From Theobroma cacao (lineage: Eukaryota > Streptophyta > Magnoliopsida > Malvales > Malvaceae), in NCBI RefSeq assembly GCF_000208745.1, contig NC_030851.1, positions 1,946,666-2,010,665 on the forward strand: a DNA stretch of 64,000 bases. The letters are read 5' to 3'. The stretch's first letter is position 1; the number at the start of each line of letters is the position of its first letter. This document shows, piece after piece, positions 25,701 to 38,111 of this stretch. The notes under the pieces are model-generated. The model was not told the origin of the DNA and made no database searches. It saw only the letters and a list, made by a program, of their open reading frames with translations. A program made the position numbers and the translations under genes.

Positions 25701-26648
25701 GAGCTCCATCATTTATGACACGAAGAAGATAATGTCAGAATCGAGCAACGAAAGGAACCCATCGGCACCCATCACCTGCTCACTTCCCATCTCAAGTGAT
25801 GGGAAGAAACTGTGTCTTTAATGTTTAACAAAGAGCATGCATCCTATCTCACTCTCTATATTTTGCTCCAAATGTATTTGTATTAGGCATATTTCCATTT
25901 TTCCAAGCAAAAGGAAAGTTCCTCACATGTCAGGTGCCCACTGAGATGTTGATAATTTAGAAGAAGTCGAGCAATACAACCATCAAGCTTTATTGGAATA
26001 ATTCAGCAACACTTCATACTCAGAATGATGGCCATTAAACATAAATCTATAATCATGAAGATGCTCAACAAAGTCATGGCATTGATGCCATTCTAAACAG
26101 AAAAATCACACATACCAAAATGTAGACAACCAAAAGGTTCAACTGTAATAAAAGTGAAACTGAAAGCACTGGTCTAGAAAATGCCAACGCCACATCCTCA
26201 ACTGCACCAGCACCTTCAACTTATCTAATTGCCACTCCTTGCCAGATTCTTGGCGAGGATCCGATTTTAAAAACGGAATCATAATTGTAAAGACCAAGCA
26301 AACTACATAATCTTTCCAGTAAAGTCGAAGAAGCACCAAAAATATATACAAATAAGTATAGGCTGCGTACAGATAAACTGGAAGAAATTGTATTCCCAAT
26401 CCGCAAGACAAATTCCAGAGTTCCCAATCTTTCTTACAATATTCCTTACAAGTTCTTGCATGTCAACAAAATGAACCTAAATAGCATGAATATAAACGGG
26501 ATCACCTGCTATACGAATAAGATGAATATGGCGACCGGCTTCTGTCCCTTCTGCTCCTCCTTCCATACCTATGCCCTACAGGAGATGGCGAATGTCTACG
26601 TCTATAGAAGGGCGAGCGAGATCGGGATCTTGACAAGTCTCGAGGCAT
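22701..26648 (-). CDS. ARGLU1-like arginine/glutamate-rich protein
   Basis: Four coding exons on the minus strand keep phase: 26648-26506, 25554-25336, 23575-23356 and 22967-22701, giving 282 residues, close to human ARGLU1 (about 273). The first ~110 residues are an RS domain rich in RSRS, RRRKSRS and SRSP dipeptides. The rest is one long charged helix beginning with ELKLIEEETAKRVEE, continuing through EELEKMLEENRKRVEEAQ and ending with a conserved RPKLSFAL tail. Order and motifs match animal ARGLU1, a nuclear splicing modulator and Mediator (MED1)-linked coactivator. In plants its role is inferred from the family. The second intron (23,576-25,335, 1.8 kb) is long and AT-rich. The start ATG is followed directly by PRDLSRSRSRS, as expected for the N-terminus. 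Confidence 0.88.
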
Positions 26649-27306
26649 CTGCTGTCAGTTAGTCACCTCAACTATAAGATAATCCGTTCGTGCAAATCAC
26701 ACTAAATACATCAAACGTTTCTGCTGCAAAATAAAAATATTTATTTCCTAAGTCAATACATCAAATTATTTGAATGAATAAAAAAAATCAAACTTGGATT
26801 AATCCTCAATGAAATTGACCTGAAAATCCAATAGCGCTCAATCAGAAATTTATTAGCTTAGTAGATGAGGTTTTTTGCTACTTCGAGATTCCTTTCACGT
26901 TCACTTAAATTTTCCCCAATTTTCAAGCTAAACAAACAAAAGGAAGCGAAAGCAGCTAATTTTAGTCCAATAAAATTAACCCTAAAGCATGCGCACATGC
27001 TAGAGAGAATATAAAAGATCTGAAGAAGGCGAACTTCGCATGAAATTGAAACTCAATAGAAAAAAAAAAACCCTAAAACAACAACCTAATCAGACCCAAA
27101 CCCTAAATTGGAGAAATTACACAAAATTCGTGCATCGAAAGTCAAAAATAGACAGCCAATTCGTCGATTGATTTTATTATTTATTAGAGCAAATTAAAGG
27201 AACAAAAAGCTCGTACCAGAAATTTGGTAGAATTTGATGAAATCAACAATTTCTTTTATTCCTTGGCTTCTTTGTATCTAACTTCAAATGGGAAATAGGT
27301 TCTGCC

Positions 27307-27314
27307 TTTAAATA
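27307..27314 (-). promoter_or_regulatory. Probable TATA-like element of the ARGLU1-like gene
   Basis: On the minus strand TATTTAAA lies about 660 bases upstream of the ATG. The intervening DNA would be a 5' leader with one or more introns. Weak, by position only. Confidence 0.3.
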
Positions 27315-27319
27315 GCCTT

Positions 27320-29250
27320 TTAGTTGACGAGGAAACAACTGGCTATATTTTTCATTTTAGTTTTTTTTTATAAAATAAATTGGAAATTAGGACACGTCCA
27401 GATGTTGACGTGGACAGATGTTAGTGGAGGAATGTGAACGTGGAAATGGACTTGAAAAATATTGACAATGAAAATTTTTAATATAAATTTTTTTTTTATA
27501 AATTATAATTAATTAATTATTAATTATAAATATCTATTTAATTTAAAATAAAAATTTATTTGAATTTGTTTGGAAATAATTTAAGATTTATGAGTAAATC
27601 AAACGAACACAAGATAATTGTAAGTAATATAATTCAAATCTTAAGGTTGTGTTTAAAGTATTATATGCATACTAAAAAAATCTTATTTTTTATTTAATTA
27701 TCTAAAAAAATAGAAAATTTTCAGTTTTGGGAGTGTGGGTTCAAGTGCATTTAAGTGATGAATTTTTTTTTTCTGAAAAAATTTTTTACCTCTTATTCGA
27801 TTTCTCAAATTGTATTTACCAATTTCATTAAAAATTCTCAAATTTCAATATCAAATGTGTATAAAACATAAATAATAGAGAGAATTTTGAAATTATTAGA
27901 AGAATTTGAGACTGATGAGCAAGGTTTATGATGGAGGGATCAGGGATGGGACTTGGGAAGGACTAACTTGAACAAATATATCAATGAAATTAGTCCTTGG
28001 AAGTTTTAATTTTATCAATGGTGCCCTTACAAGGAAAATTAAAGCACCCAAAAGAGTTGAGATAATCAAAGTGTTACTCAACTTATTTGCTCTCCTCAAT
28101 TTTATTTAGGTAAATTTCACTTATATCTTTTATAATTTTAATTTTTTTTCACATGATCGTATGATATTTTTTTCAATTAAAACCCCATGAATATCTTTTT
28201 TTTCTAGATTAGTACCTTATAGATAATTTTATTTTCACAAGAGATTATAACGTTAATTTTATCCAATAAAATTATAAAAAAAATCTTTAAATGCGAACGA
28301 ATAGATTAACTTAACATCTCACAGAAATTATTCACAAGATACTAATAGAGAAAAAAAAAAAGATAACCACATCATACTAATTGGAAAAATTGAAATTACA
28401 AGATGTCATGTCGGAAAAGTTGAAACCACATTTATTCGATTTAATTTAAGTGGAGATGATTGTTACTTCAATGAGCTCAAATTTTATCAGACATGGGATG
28501 GACATGATCACATGACAGACTTTGCTATTAGTATTAAGTTTGTTGAGAGATGGAGGGTTGCTGTTTCTGCCTTTTTGTGGGAATCATCATCTTTACTTTA
28601 TTTAGACTTTCTGGTAAGAGTAGGATGATTCTGGTTTCTTGCCTTTGCCTGTAAATGCAACTGAAAATTTGATTTTATCTGCATCATATGCTCTATCACT
28701 AGGGGTAAAATGTCAGCTCATATTCAACTCTTGCAGAGGGAGAGTCTTACACTGACCATGGCAGAAAAGGCATATCAGTGGAAAACTATGCAAATAAGCA
28801 TCCATGACCACAGAAATTAACTAACACTGCTCCTTTGACAGAATCATTCCCTGGAAAAATGTGCCTATTGAAGAAACTGTACATGGTATTAAGCAAAGGG
28901 GAACTCAGAAATCAGATTGAATGCCATGGAAATTGAAGAATTTGGGTAGGAATATCAGGCCAAGATAATCTAATAAGATACAGGAACAAATTAATTTACA
29001 GTTGCGGCTGAAGTCATTGAAAAAATCTGTGATGTTTAGGCTAGTTCATGGTGTCATTCAAGTCAAAAAAACACAGAAAGATGAATGGAAAATTACCTGC
29101 TTGATCTTGGCAAATCTCTTATTCCTGAAACATGGTTTGCCAATGTTCTTGAAACCCAGTTCATGGGGTTTTTAATTACTTTACCTTTCTACTTTTAACA
29201 GTAATGCAAGCTATAACAAACATTAACAATGAAAGGAAACCCAAAAGGGC
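27320..29250. other. AT-rich intergenic spacer
   Basis: No coding frame is supported. The stretch at about 27,480-27,590 is composed of TTAATTAATTATTAA-type sequence similar to repeats elsewhere in the window. The last few hundred bases probably include the 3' UTR of the downstream minus-strand gene. Confidence 0.55.
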
Positions 29251-29285
29251 CCTTTCAATTATGAATACAAAAGAAATTTTGCTTT

Positions 29286-29759
29286 TCATGAAGGATGAAC
29301 CTTGTTAGAGGAAAGCCCCTTCCAAGCTGATTTCATGGAAGCAGTAGCAGAATTCACTGCCGCCTCAATATACTTTTTGGAGGCAATAGTTGCACCTTTT
29401 TCCATCAAGTTTCCCATTTTTCTAGCTCTCTCAGCAGTCTCTTCCAGGCCGTTCAGTTCAGCCTTTGACCTGCGTTCCATTTCCTCCTCAAAGCGCCTGA
29501 ACTCATCCATTGCACTTTCCATGACAGAGTCAAGATAATCCTCAGCTTGCTGCATGGTTGTTTCAGCTTCTTTCACTTCTTCTTCTTGTTCAAGTTCCAT
29601 AGCCGCCCATGCCTTGTAAGATTCGATCTCAAAGAGCTTCATCAGGTCTTCGATGGTCGATGGATCAAAGTTCTTGTCTTGTAAAGCTTGATCTGAAAGG
29701 AAGGTGAATTGGGAGAGGAGGGCTTCCATGTTTTTGATGTTGGGTGTGAATTCAAGCAC
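29286..29759 (-). CDS. Small helical protein of unknown function, intronless
   Basis: A single uninterrupted frame encodes 157 residues. The sequence is acidic and strongly helical: a segment ending FDPSTIEDLMKLFEIESYKAW is followed by a long heptad-like stretch rich in E, K, A and M (about residues 55-130), then an alanine/serine-rich end. There is no signal peptide or membrane segment. I recall small plant proteins of similar layout annotated only as unknown or embryo-arrest proteins, but I cannot identify the family. Codon use and the lack of any stop support it as real. A second in-frame ATG ten codons downstream (MEALLSQ) could be the true start. Confidence 0.7.
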   Translation of the reverse strand: MLEFTPNIKNMEALLSQFTFLSDQALQDKNFDPSTIEDLMKLFEIESYKAWAAMELEQEEEVKEAETTMQQAEDYLDSVMESAMDEFRRFEEEMERRSKAELNGLEETAERARKMGNLMEKGATIASKKYIEAAVNSATASMKSAWKGLSSNKVHPS

Positions 29760-29799
29760 AGATCTGGCTAGGGAATAATGTTAGTAGCAGTACATGGAA

Positions 29800-31700
29800 A
29801 AATAAGTTAGTGGGTGGAGAATCATTTAAAGGATGGCTACTTTGGTCCTATATGTCAACTAAACACTAGTGATAAAATGAATAAAAGTAGGTTCTTATAA
29901 TAAAAAATACACTCACAATTTTATAAGTGTAGACGTTACACATTTTATTAAGTTAATTTTTTAAAAAAATAATGATTCATCGAAAAATAAAAGAAGACTT
30001 TAAAAATATATAAAATGAACAGAAAGTATATTATTCTCTAATCATCCCATTCTTATCCTAATTCAATCCTTGATTATTTTAAATTTTCCTAGCTTTAGAT
30101 GGCTAAAGAAGGAGCCATTGGACCGTTGGGAATACCCTTTTTTATTTAATGAATCCTTTAGCCTTTAATACCAAAGGAGAACAAAACCAGTACCATTTTG
30201 TGTGGTTCTGGGACTGTGAAGAAGGTGGGGGGAGATGTGGATGGCTTTCCTTATCTCAATCAAAAGGATTGGGAATCTTGAACTTAATGAAAAGTGGGGT
30301 CATGGCCATTTGACATTGTTGAAGCATCAAACACCGCTGTCTTCTTTTGAATTCTTTGGATGAACAAAGTGGGGTTTGTTCGATGCTAGCCTACCAATAA
30401 TGTAATGGGTTTTGGAAATAAAAGGTTTGACAGCTCACGAGAGCACATAGGAATATTAGATATCAAACAAAAATTGCTAGATGGGGACCTTACTTCACTG
30501 GCCGTTGAACATACAATCCATTGCTCTTTAGAAAAAGTACATTATGTTGGTTCTTACCAAGTTACTCCTCTGTAATTCCATTTAACGAAAAATTAACGGC
30601 CGTAAAAGTAAATATAACGTAGCAGTTAACATGACAACTGATATTATATATCACGTGGAAAAAAAGTTATTAAATAATCACATTATCAAGTCACGATTAT
30701 ATTAAGATATGACAATTGTAATTTTCGTTAAAATTAAGGGTTTGTTTTGATACGATATTTAAGTCGAAAATAAAATTATTTGTAACACCAAAATAAATTG
30801 GGTAGATGACTAGGCCTATCATCGGCCCGAGACTGATACGGTCCGGTTTTCGGCTCCACCCATAAGGTTTAACACTCTGTCTACGCCTAGGCCCAAAATG
30901 AAGCCAGCCGTTAGTCTGTGTGCTTGCGGGTTGGGCTTGGACCGGGGATCTTGTCTGTACTTGTAGATTAATAAAATACCATAATAATATTTATTGATTT
31001 AGAATTCAAACCCAAAAAAAATACAAAAAATTATAAAATGGTTAGTATGTTACAGGTAATAGTTGAATAAGAATTAATTTAAGACATTTAAAATTTTTAA
31101 TTTTTTATAGCTTCATATTCAGCAAAATAATTTTATTTTCAAATCTATAAATTTTTATTTGAGTCAATTAATCATTTCTTTTTTTATTAACAATATAAAA
31201 ATTACTATTGCAAGTGTTTTTTTACATAATAAAGTAACATTTTTATTATTAGTATTTCACCATTATTAAAGTATTAATTTATAAATTTTATTATATGATA
31301 TATTCTTTTCCTTTTTTTAAAATATCTTAAAACCAATTCTCTTTTTCAAAACTTTTAATGCTCTTATTTATTTTATTTTATAAATTTATTTTCATATTAA
31401 AAAATATTACATACTTAATTTAAAGTAAGATAAAAATATTTTATTTTTTAAAACGGATAATAGTAGTTTATAATAATTTATTACAAACATGGTGGTTTTC
31501 ATGAAAAAAATATACTCCATTTAATGTTGGCCACCGGTCAAAGCATTTTTTATCATTATTTATTTTTAAATAAAATAAAAAAGGAAGCAATAAAGAAAGC
31601 AAAGGAAGAAACGGAAGGCGGAGTTGGCCGTTGCCTCTTTGGTTTGGTGCTCGAGAGTCGAAGACAGATCCAAATCCAAAGTAATTCTCTCGTCAAAGTC
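29800..31700. other. AT-rich intergenic spacer
   Basis: No gene is visible. It contains a GC-richer patch at about 30,785-30,970 (listed separately) and the 5' leader of the p24 gene at its right end (about 31,600 onward). Confidence 0.55.
30785..30970. repeat. Possible transposon remnant
   Basis: A GC-rich island in AT-rich DNA with words such as CTAGGCCTATC, CGGCCCGAGAC, GGTTGGGCTTGGACC and CTAGGCCCAAA. Such motifs are common in degenerate plant repeats. No termini or coding potential are visible. Confidence 0.3.
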
Positions 31701-31801
31701 CCGTCTGTCAACGTTTTCTGATCTCAGCCCCTACGAAACCTCGAAGTTTTAGAACAAAGGAAGGAAGGAAGAAACAAAGAAATTCGTTGAGAGAGAGAGA
31801 G

Positions 31802-33791
31802 ATGAAGGGGGACTCTAACGTGCGAGGGGCGGTGATGTTTCCATCTTTGGTAATCGTGGTATTGTTGCTGTTGGCTTTTTTGAGTAATGCTCCGGTGGGT
31901 GACGCCATATGGTTGAATCTTCCCACTTCCGGCACCAAGTGCGTCTCAGAGGAAATCCAGAGCAACGTCGTCGTTTTGGCTGACTATGTTGTGGTTTCTG
32001 AGGATCACGGTCACACCCCTACCATTTCCGTCAAGGTTATTCTTCTTCCGAAATTTCCCCTTTCGATCTGTTAGGCCAAGATTAGTAGAAATTTTGGATG
32101 AATAAGTAATGAATACGGCTAAAAGTAAAATTTGGAGAAGTGAGTAAAAATTAATGAAAATTTTAAATTTTGGCTGTTATTTTTGTTGATATAAATGGAA
32201 TAATGGTGAAAGGTTTGACTTTCGCGTTCATAGTTTTGGAATGAAATAGGCTTGTTGGTTGTTGTGCTTAAAATAGCTTATTTTTTATGTAGATGTAGCA
32301 TTATTTTGTTTTAGGGGAAATAAATTGACCATTTTAGCTATAAGCTGAATTATTAGCAAATTATGGAAAAAGAGAGATTTGAATTCATGGGATCCAATGG
32401 AATTTATTTGGAACCGTTGAGTTGATCTCTCTAAGTTCATTATTCAAAAATAATCCTGTAGGATATTGGAAGAATGAAAATTTAAGGATGAATCTAGAAT
32501 CATCTTCTTTATCTCCACATTGACCCTGTAGATATTCAAACATGTTTTGGAGCAGAGGTTCAGTTACTGTCCATTAGTTTGTCTTTTCAATATATTTTTA
32601 GGTCTATAGAAATGAAATTGCAAAACCCAGTGACTTAACCTAGGGAAAGTTTTACATCCTTAGGCGTAATTTACTTGCAGCAAATTTCTAACTTGCAGTG
32701 TGTACTGTATAGGTGACATCTCCCTATGGGAATAATCTTCATCACAAGGAGAATGTGACGCATGGTCAATTTGCATTCACAACTCAGGAGGCTGGTAATT
32801 ACCTGGCATGTTTCTGGTTGGATGGCCATGCTCATGGAGGTGGAGATGTTAGTGTCAACATTGACTGGAAAACCGGGATTGCAGCTAAAGATTGGGAATC
32901 AGTTGCCAGAAAAGAAAAAATTGAGGTGAGCATTTTTGAAGTTCCTTGTTTCGTCTTAAATCATGTCTGGATTTAGAAAGGAAACCATGGGTGTTCCTGC
33001 TCCCACTGCAGACTAATTGTTGGTTCTAAATGGTTTTTTGAGATGATCATCCTTAATGAATTTTTATTTGTCCTAGTATCAAATTCACAGTAGAAGTTTT
33101 TTATTGCTGAACTTCAATTTTTCCTATGCCAGAAATTATACCAATCAACTTTTGTTCAAAACTCAAAAGGAATTCATATAGTAATTGTTGATTTCACAGA
33201 ACTATGTGGAATTTGTGACGGTGAGGTTGAGGAATTGATTTTATGCAAATACAAAGCTTGGAATTTTATTTTGCTAAGTTGAAATTTTTAATGACCTAGT
33301 GATTTTTTTATAACTTTTGTTGGTATGACAACTTCTACTTAACAAATTGGTTTGAGCTTCCTGATGAGTTTACCATATTTATGTTGCTATCAAACTTTCT
33401 CTCATATTTCCATATCTATATGCTCCTTTTTTGTATGCATTTGCGTGTTTCATCATACTTATTTGCATATAGGGTGTTGAGCTCGAGCTGAGGAAACTTG
33501 AAGGAGCAGTGGAGGCCATTCATGAGAACTTGCTCTATCTGAAAAGCAGGTAATTCTTACTGTTTCGGTTCAGGTGCATTCAAAGTTTGAGCCTTTCTTT
33601 CAAGTAGCTAACATCCTCCATATCTCTCATCCTTATTGGATAACAGAGAAGCAGAAATGAGGACTGTGAGCGAGACCACAAATGGCAGAGTTGCGTGGTT
33701 TAGTATTATGTCTTTGGGTATCTGCATCACTGCTTCGGGTCTGCAAGTATGGTACTTGAAGCGATTCTTCCAAAAGAAGAAGCTTATCTAA
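31802..33791 (+). CDS. p24-delta family cargo receptor (emp24/gp25L)
   Basis: Four exons, 31802-32035, 32713-32925, 33473-33549 and 33647-33791, encode 222 residues. Order of parts: an N-terminal hydrophobic signal segment (about 12-36); a GOLD domain with the paired cysteines in GTKCVSEE and NYLACFWLD and the [13 protein letters not shown] signature; a coiled coil ([27 protein letters not shown]); one membrane span near the C-terminus; and a cytosolic tail RFFQKKKLI. The FF pair is a COPII signal, and the lysines at -3 and -4 form a COPI KKxx retrieval signal. These proteins cycle between ER and Golgi and sort cargo, including GPI-anchored proteins and K/HDEL receptors. The length and tail identify the delta subclass. 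The gene looks intact. Confidence 0.92.
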
Positions 33792-34523
33792 ACGGTGAGT
33801 AGTAGATGAGGAAATTCAAAAAAACTTGTTTTCTTTTCTCGTTATTTTTTTTCTTCATGTATGTTGCAGAAGGAAATTTTTTTACCATTAAAAGTTTAAA
33901 AGAGTATTAACATTTACCATGATGAAGAGAAATGTCTCCCTTTTCTATCATTAACTGACAGGACCAGTGCATACACCACATGTTACACCCACCCTTATTT
34001 TTCTTGAATTGGTTTCCATCCGATTTGCATGCCAATGGCAACAGTTTCTAGGTACGTACGTACATATGCACATATGTTTGTATGTATGTATGTATAAATC
34101 AGCATGTTCTTTGATGGAAAAGTGGAGCAAAAAGCTTAGGTGTTCTGGTTGGATTTTTCTTGCTTCTCTCCAATGAATGAATGCAACAAGGTACTTATTC
34201 TTATTTTTCTATTCTCAATCATGCTCGTTGCTTCTGGATCTTGTCCTGTGCCTATCATTTATTAATATTATTATTTAATAATTAAATGTGTGGTATTAGC
34301 TGTAATTAAGATATAATCTCTGTAAGACTTTATCATTAAAAAATAAATAAAAAAGGCTTGATCATTAAAAACATCAATCCACAGGTCCCCAATGAAACAT
34401 AGAGAGAATCAGATACGTGAAAACCATCATTAAGCAATGATCTGTGCTTAAAATTAGCGGTCAAAACTGTTCACTTCAGAGCTTAAAAGAAAAAAGAGAA
34501 GCGAAAGTGCCCCCTTGTCAGCT

Positions 34524-36012
34524 TTATTCAATTCGAACTATTTTGCGGCTCAGAAACCTTAGCCTGCGTATCTCATCATAGAAGTCATCTTTGCTACTAT
34601 GGCTTCTCTTCATTTGACGAGTACTTATTACCATTGTCTTCAGATTTTTCCCATACTTCAGAAGGGACTCCAGGGTGCTCATTTTCTGTTCAGCGTTTAA
34701 TGTTGATCTTACTTGGACCACAACTTCTTCTAGGCATGGACTTACAAACCCTGGTTCCACCTGCAAACACAAATTTTTCTTTCTTTGAGTAAAACATGAA
34801 ATCTTGAAGGTTAATTTAGGCCAGAGAATCAACAATAACACCACTGTGGTCATCGACATACGTTTTTCAGGCTGTTTTTCTGGCAAAGTGAAGCAAACAT
34901 GCCTCCATGGATATCAAACTTTTGCAGCTTGGGATGGCTATGAAAAAATTCAACAAAGTCAACCTTTGGAAAGGGTAAATGGGTCTCCGAATCTCCAGTG
35001 AATCTAACCTCCATGTAGAGATGCTTCACCTCACTAGACCATTCTAGCATTTTACATATTGCATCCCAACACCATTGGTCCCCCCTCATGGACAAGAATT
35101 CAAGGGCCGAAAGCTTCCCAAAGTCTACCATGTATACTCTGCCTAAAAGCATCAAAATGCAAAATAACAATTAAAATTTCAGTTCAAATTTTAGTTCTCT
35201 TTCTTTATTGCAAAAAGAAATCCTGCATAAAAACAAGACAGAATACTAGAATTATAAGTGGAATAGGTACCAGCATTGCTTGCAATTGAAAGGTTCCTCA
35301 AGCATGTGGTCTCATGAACTCTAATCCAAGTACAACCTTGCACCTTGAGGTGTTCAATTTTCGGACAAGTGAGGGAAAGGGAACAGTCCCCCAAGCCACC
35401 AAATTCCAGCTCACAGTGCTCTAAATATGGCAACTCAATTGTAACTGATCTAACCCCTTCACAACCAAACAAAACTAAGTTAGTCAAATTAGGGCATGCC
35501 CCAAGTGCAGCAGAAAATGCAGGACCATCCAATCTTGCTCCAACAATTTTGAGGCTTTGAAGGCTTTTGAAAACATCCCACTTGGGTGGATTAACCATCA
35601 GCACACCCCAGAGCGTCAAGGACTCCAAATTCTTTGCTGCACTAATGCAGTCCAATTTGGAAGGGCTATCAAGACGTGCCTGATTTGCAGTAATATCAGC
35701 TATTGTCAGCTCAAGATGCTAGAGTGATGAATGCACCAGCAATAGCCACGAGGCAAGGCCTGCACTGGTGAAAGGACTGTAAACAACAAGCTTCTCTAAA
35801 CATACAATCATCGAAAGCATTTTCCAGACAATGGTGTCTGGGTTATCACTGCCAGAGTGGCTATCAAAGGAGTTGCGAGGAAAATGGAGACTTCTAAGGT
35901 AAGGCAATGACTCCTTCCATCTCTTGGATACACATTTACAAGCTGCAACATCCCGAGCATTGTTCAAGTGTGACAAAATGTCCGGAACAATGGCATCAGG
36001 AAGAGAGTCCAT
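34524..36012 (-). pseudogene. F-box/LRR gene, left copy, with a premature stop
   Basis: Exons 36012-35271, 35142-34862 and 34760-34524 match the right copy exactly in length and splice phase (742, 281 and 237 bases). The frame is open everywhere except codon 98, where TAG (35719-35721) replaces the AAG of the right copy, an A-to-T change. The product would stop after 97 residues, keeping only the F-box and the start of the LRR region. All other exons and splice sites remain intact, which points to recent inactivation. A sequencing or assembly error at this base is possible. The family is described under the right copy. Confidence 0.85.
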
Positions 36013-36479
36013 TCTCTGAGAATAAATTATCAAACAGGTAACTGTCAATAATTGATTATGGCAGAAGCTAACATAATAAACATATAACTAATCAAAGTAT
36101 AATCCATCAACTAATTGTCAAGAGGACAACACGTTTGAACTCCGAATATGATGATTTCAATCCTAATTTTTTTCCCTTTGTTTCGTTGACATACTTAATT
36201 CTGAAATTAAACACTGTTTATTTGGTGGCTTGCTATAACGATAGAAAGAACATAAACATTAACATTCACCTCAAAAAAACATCATACCAGTAATGGAACA
36301 TTATTCAGTGCGGTTCTGGGAAGTTCAAAACTCTAAATAGTGTAACGCTAAAATTCTAATGCTAATTTTTCTCGCCAGGGCTTCATCAGTTTTTATAATA
36401 GCTAGCTTAAAATTCATGATATATATATCTAAGATTTAATATAATTATTAAAAACTTTTGTTGTGAACTCAAATGAAAC

Positions 36480-37240
36480 AGAAAGAAGATTACCATTGCA
36501 TACAAATCCACTCAAAAGCATAGAATCTGAAGAACCCAGATGAGATATGATCATTTCAAGGTAAACCCAAATGAAATTCAAGCAAACGAGATAACATTTC
36601 ACAAATTTAGACCGCAAAAGAAAATCGAATTCATAATCAAATTCGAAACATTTCAGACATGAAAATACAATCAAAGAAAGTGAATGAAGAGAACAAAAAA
36701 ATGAAGAATAAATCTTACCCTTATAATTTGAAAGAGAAACACAGAATGAACTCAAATGAAATTTTTATTGTGAGTTAACCCAGAAACAGAAACCAAAAAA
36801 AACTAATTACCATTGCATACAAATCCGCTCCAAAGCAAAGAATTCGAAAACCCAGATGAGATATGATCATTTCAAGATAAACCCAAACTGAAATTCAAGC
36901 AAAACGAGATAACATTTCACAAATTTAGACCAAACAAAAACTCAAAATTTACAATCAAATTTGAAACATTTTAGACATGAGAATACAATCAAAGAAAGTG
37001 AACAAAGAGAGCTTACATTTATGATTTTGAAAGAGGAAAGATGAATAAAGAAACAAAGAGAGCTTACAGTTAACAAAGAAGCTTACAGTTATGATTTTGA
37101 AAGAGGAAAGATGAATACAGAAACAGATCGGAGCTTCTTTATGTTTCTGTGAAAATACCTGACCCTGAAAGCGAGACAAGGAGAGAGAAGTACCAATGAG
37201 CAAAGTTTAAGAACTCTTCCGACAGGGGGACTGACTGACA
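36480..37240 (-). repeat. Tandem repeats in the 5' leader of the left F-box copy
   Basis: A block starting ATTACCATTGCATACAAATC (36,493) and running through GATATGATCATTTCAAG and ACGAGATAACATTTCACAAATTTAGACC recurs about 318 bases later (36,810). A shorter unit, AGCTTACAGTTATGATTTTGAAAGAGGAAAG, appears two to three times at 37,010-37,115. On the minus strand these look like repeated leader exon/intron modules. The same arrangement exists in the right copy at about 45,660-46,230. Confidence 0.75.
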
Positions 37241-37587
37241 CTCTTTTGTTATATTTATTATTTGTTTCATTTATCTAAACTATATATGATTCTTACCGAC
37301 ATATATGCCCCGCATGCCACACTGATACCTAGTATTTTATCAGGATTAAAGGGCATTTTTGAGTTTTTAGTTCCACTTTTCCTTTCTTCCTGGTCCTTTT
37401 TCCTTTATTGATCCTACCGACCTTCAAACGGTCACAGTTCTTCAACACGATCACCATCCTCTCCAAGATCAGCAGGCATGTGTGATTCGGGCATGCTCAA
37501 CCACAAAACTTAACCCTTCTTATTTGTGCAGCAGCCAACTCATGGGTAAATTGCTGATTGCCTTGGGCTTTGCCACTGTCTTTCTGA

Positions 37588-38111
37588 GCTTCTGTCCGTC
37601 TTTCTAGGCTTTTATCCGTTGCATGGAATCGGGCCGTTGTCAACGAATGGATTTGCGGTCGAAACACCTTGACTCAATGCAATGGAGAGTTTGGATGGAT
37701 GGATGCAGTGGAGTTGAATCATCCACTGGGCTTTTCGAAGATTATGGAATGCGAAGGGTTTGGAAGACAGGCTAAGGTTACAGGTTAGTCTTCTTAGTCT
37801 CATCAACATCTTGCCATAATGATCATTAATGGTTTTCTGCAGTTTGAGTTGTTTCTTTTCTTTCACAATATATATTCAATATGCGAAAATGATTCCCTTT
37901 CATTTCATTAAGTTTATTTTTCCATATAATTAAACATAGGTGGGCTTAAGTCACAGCCCACATACATGTATGAAAAGACAAAATTTGGAACATTATGGCT
38001 ATATTTAAGATCAGAGCATTAAAATTTTCCTTGACTTTTTCAGATAATATGAAGAATCGATTGAAAGAAACAATTGAAAATGATTTGAGTGGTAATTCTT
38101 CTTTGCTTGAG
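37588..38111 (+). pseudogene. Unidentified two-exon gene fragment inside the Helitron
   Basis: A frame open from 37588 to 37783 ends at a GT donor in phase 1 and joins an exon at 38044-38111 that begins after TTTTTCAG and ends at GAG|GTAAGT. The joined peptide includes NGEFGWMDAVELNHPLGFSK and then KVTDNMKNRLKETIENDLSG. The clean splice signals and matching phase suggest a captured host gene segment. I do not recognise the protein. Confidence 0.5.

Noticed and set aside
25391..25718. Leucine-rich minus frame and basic plus frame of 88-102 codons over the RS exon
   Set aside because: They are shadows of the RS-domain exon of the ARGLU1-like gene in other frames.
37261..37273. 13-base near-repeat flanking the Helitron (TTTGTTTCATTTA versus TTTATTTATTAAA) as a target-site duplication
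   Set aside because: The match is imperfect and the site is an ATTT microsatellite. The CTAG|T end and TC start fit a Helitron, which makes no duplication. It remains a caveat for the left border.
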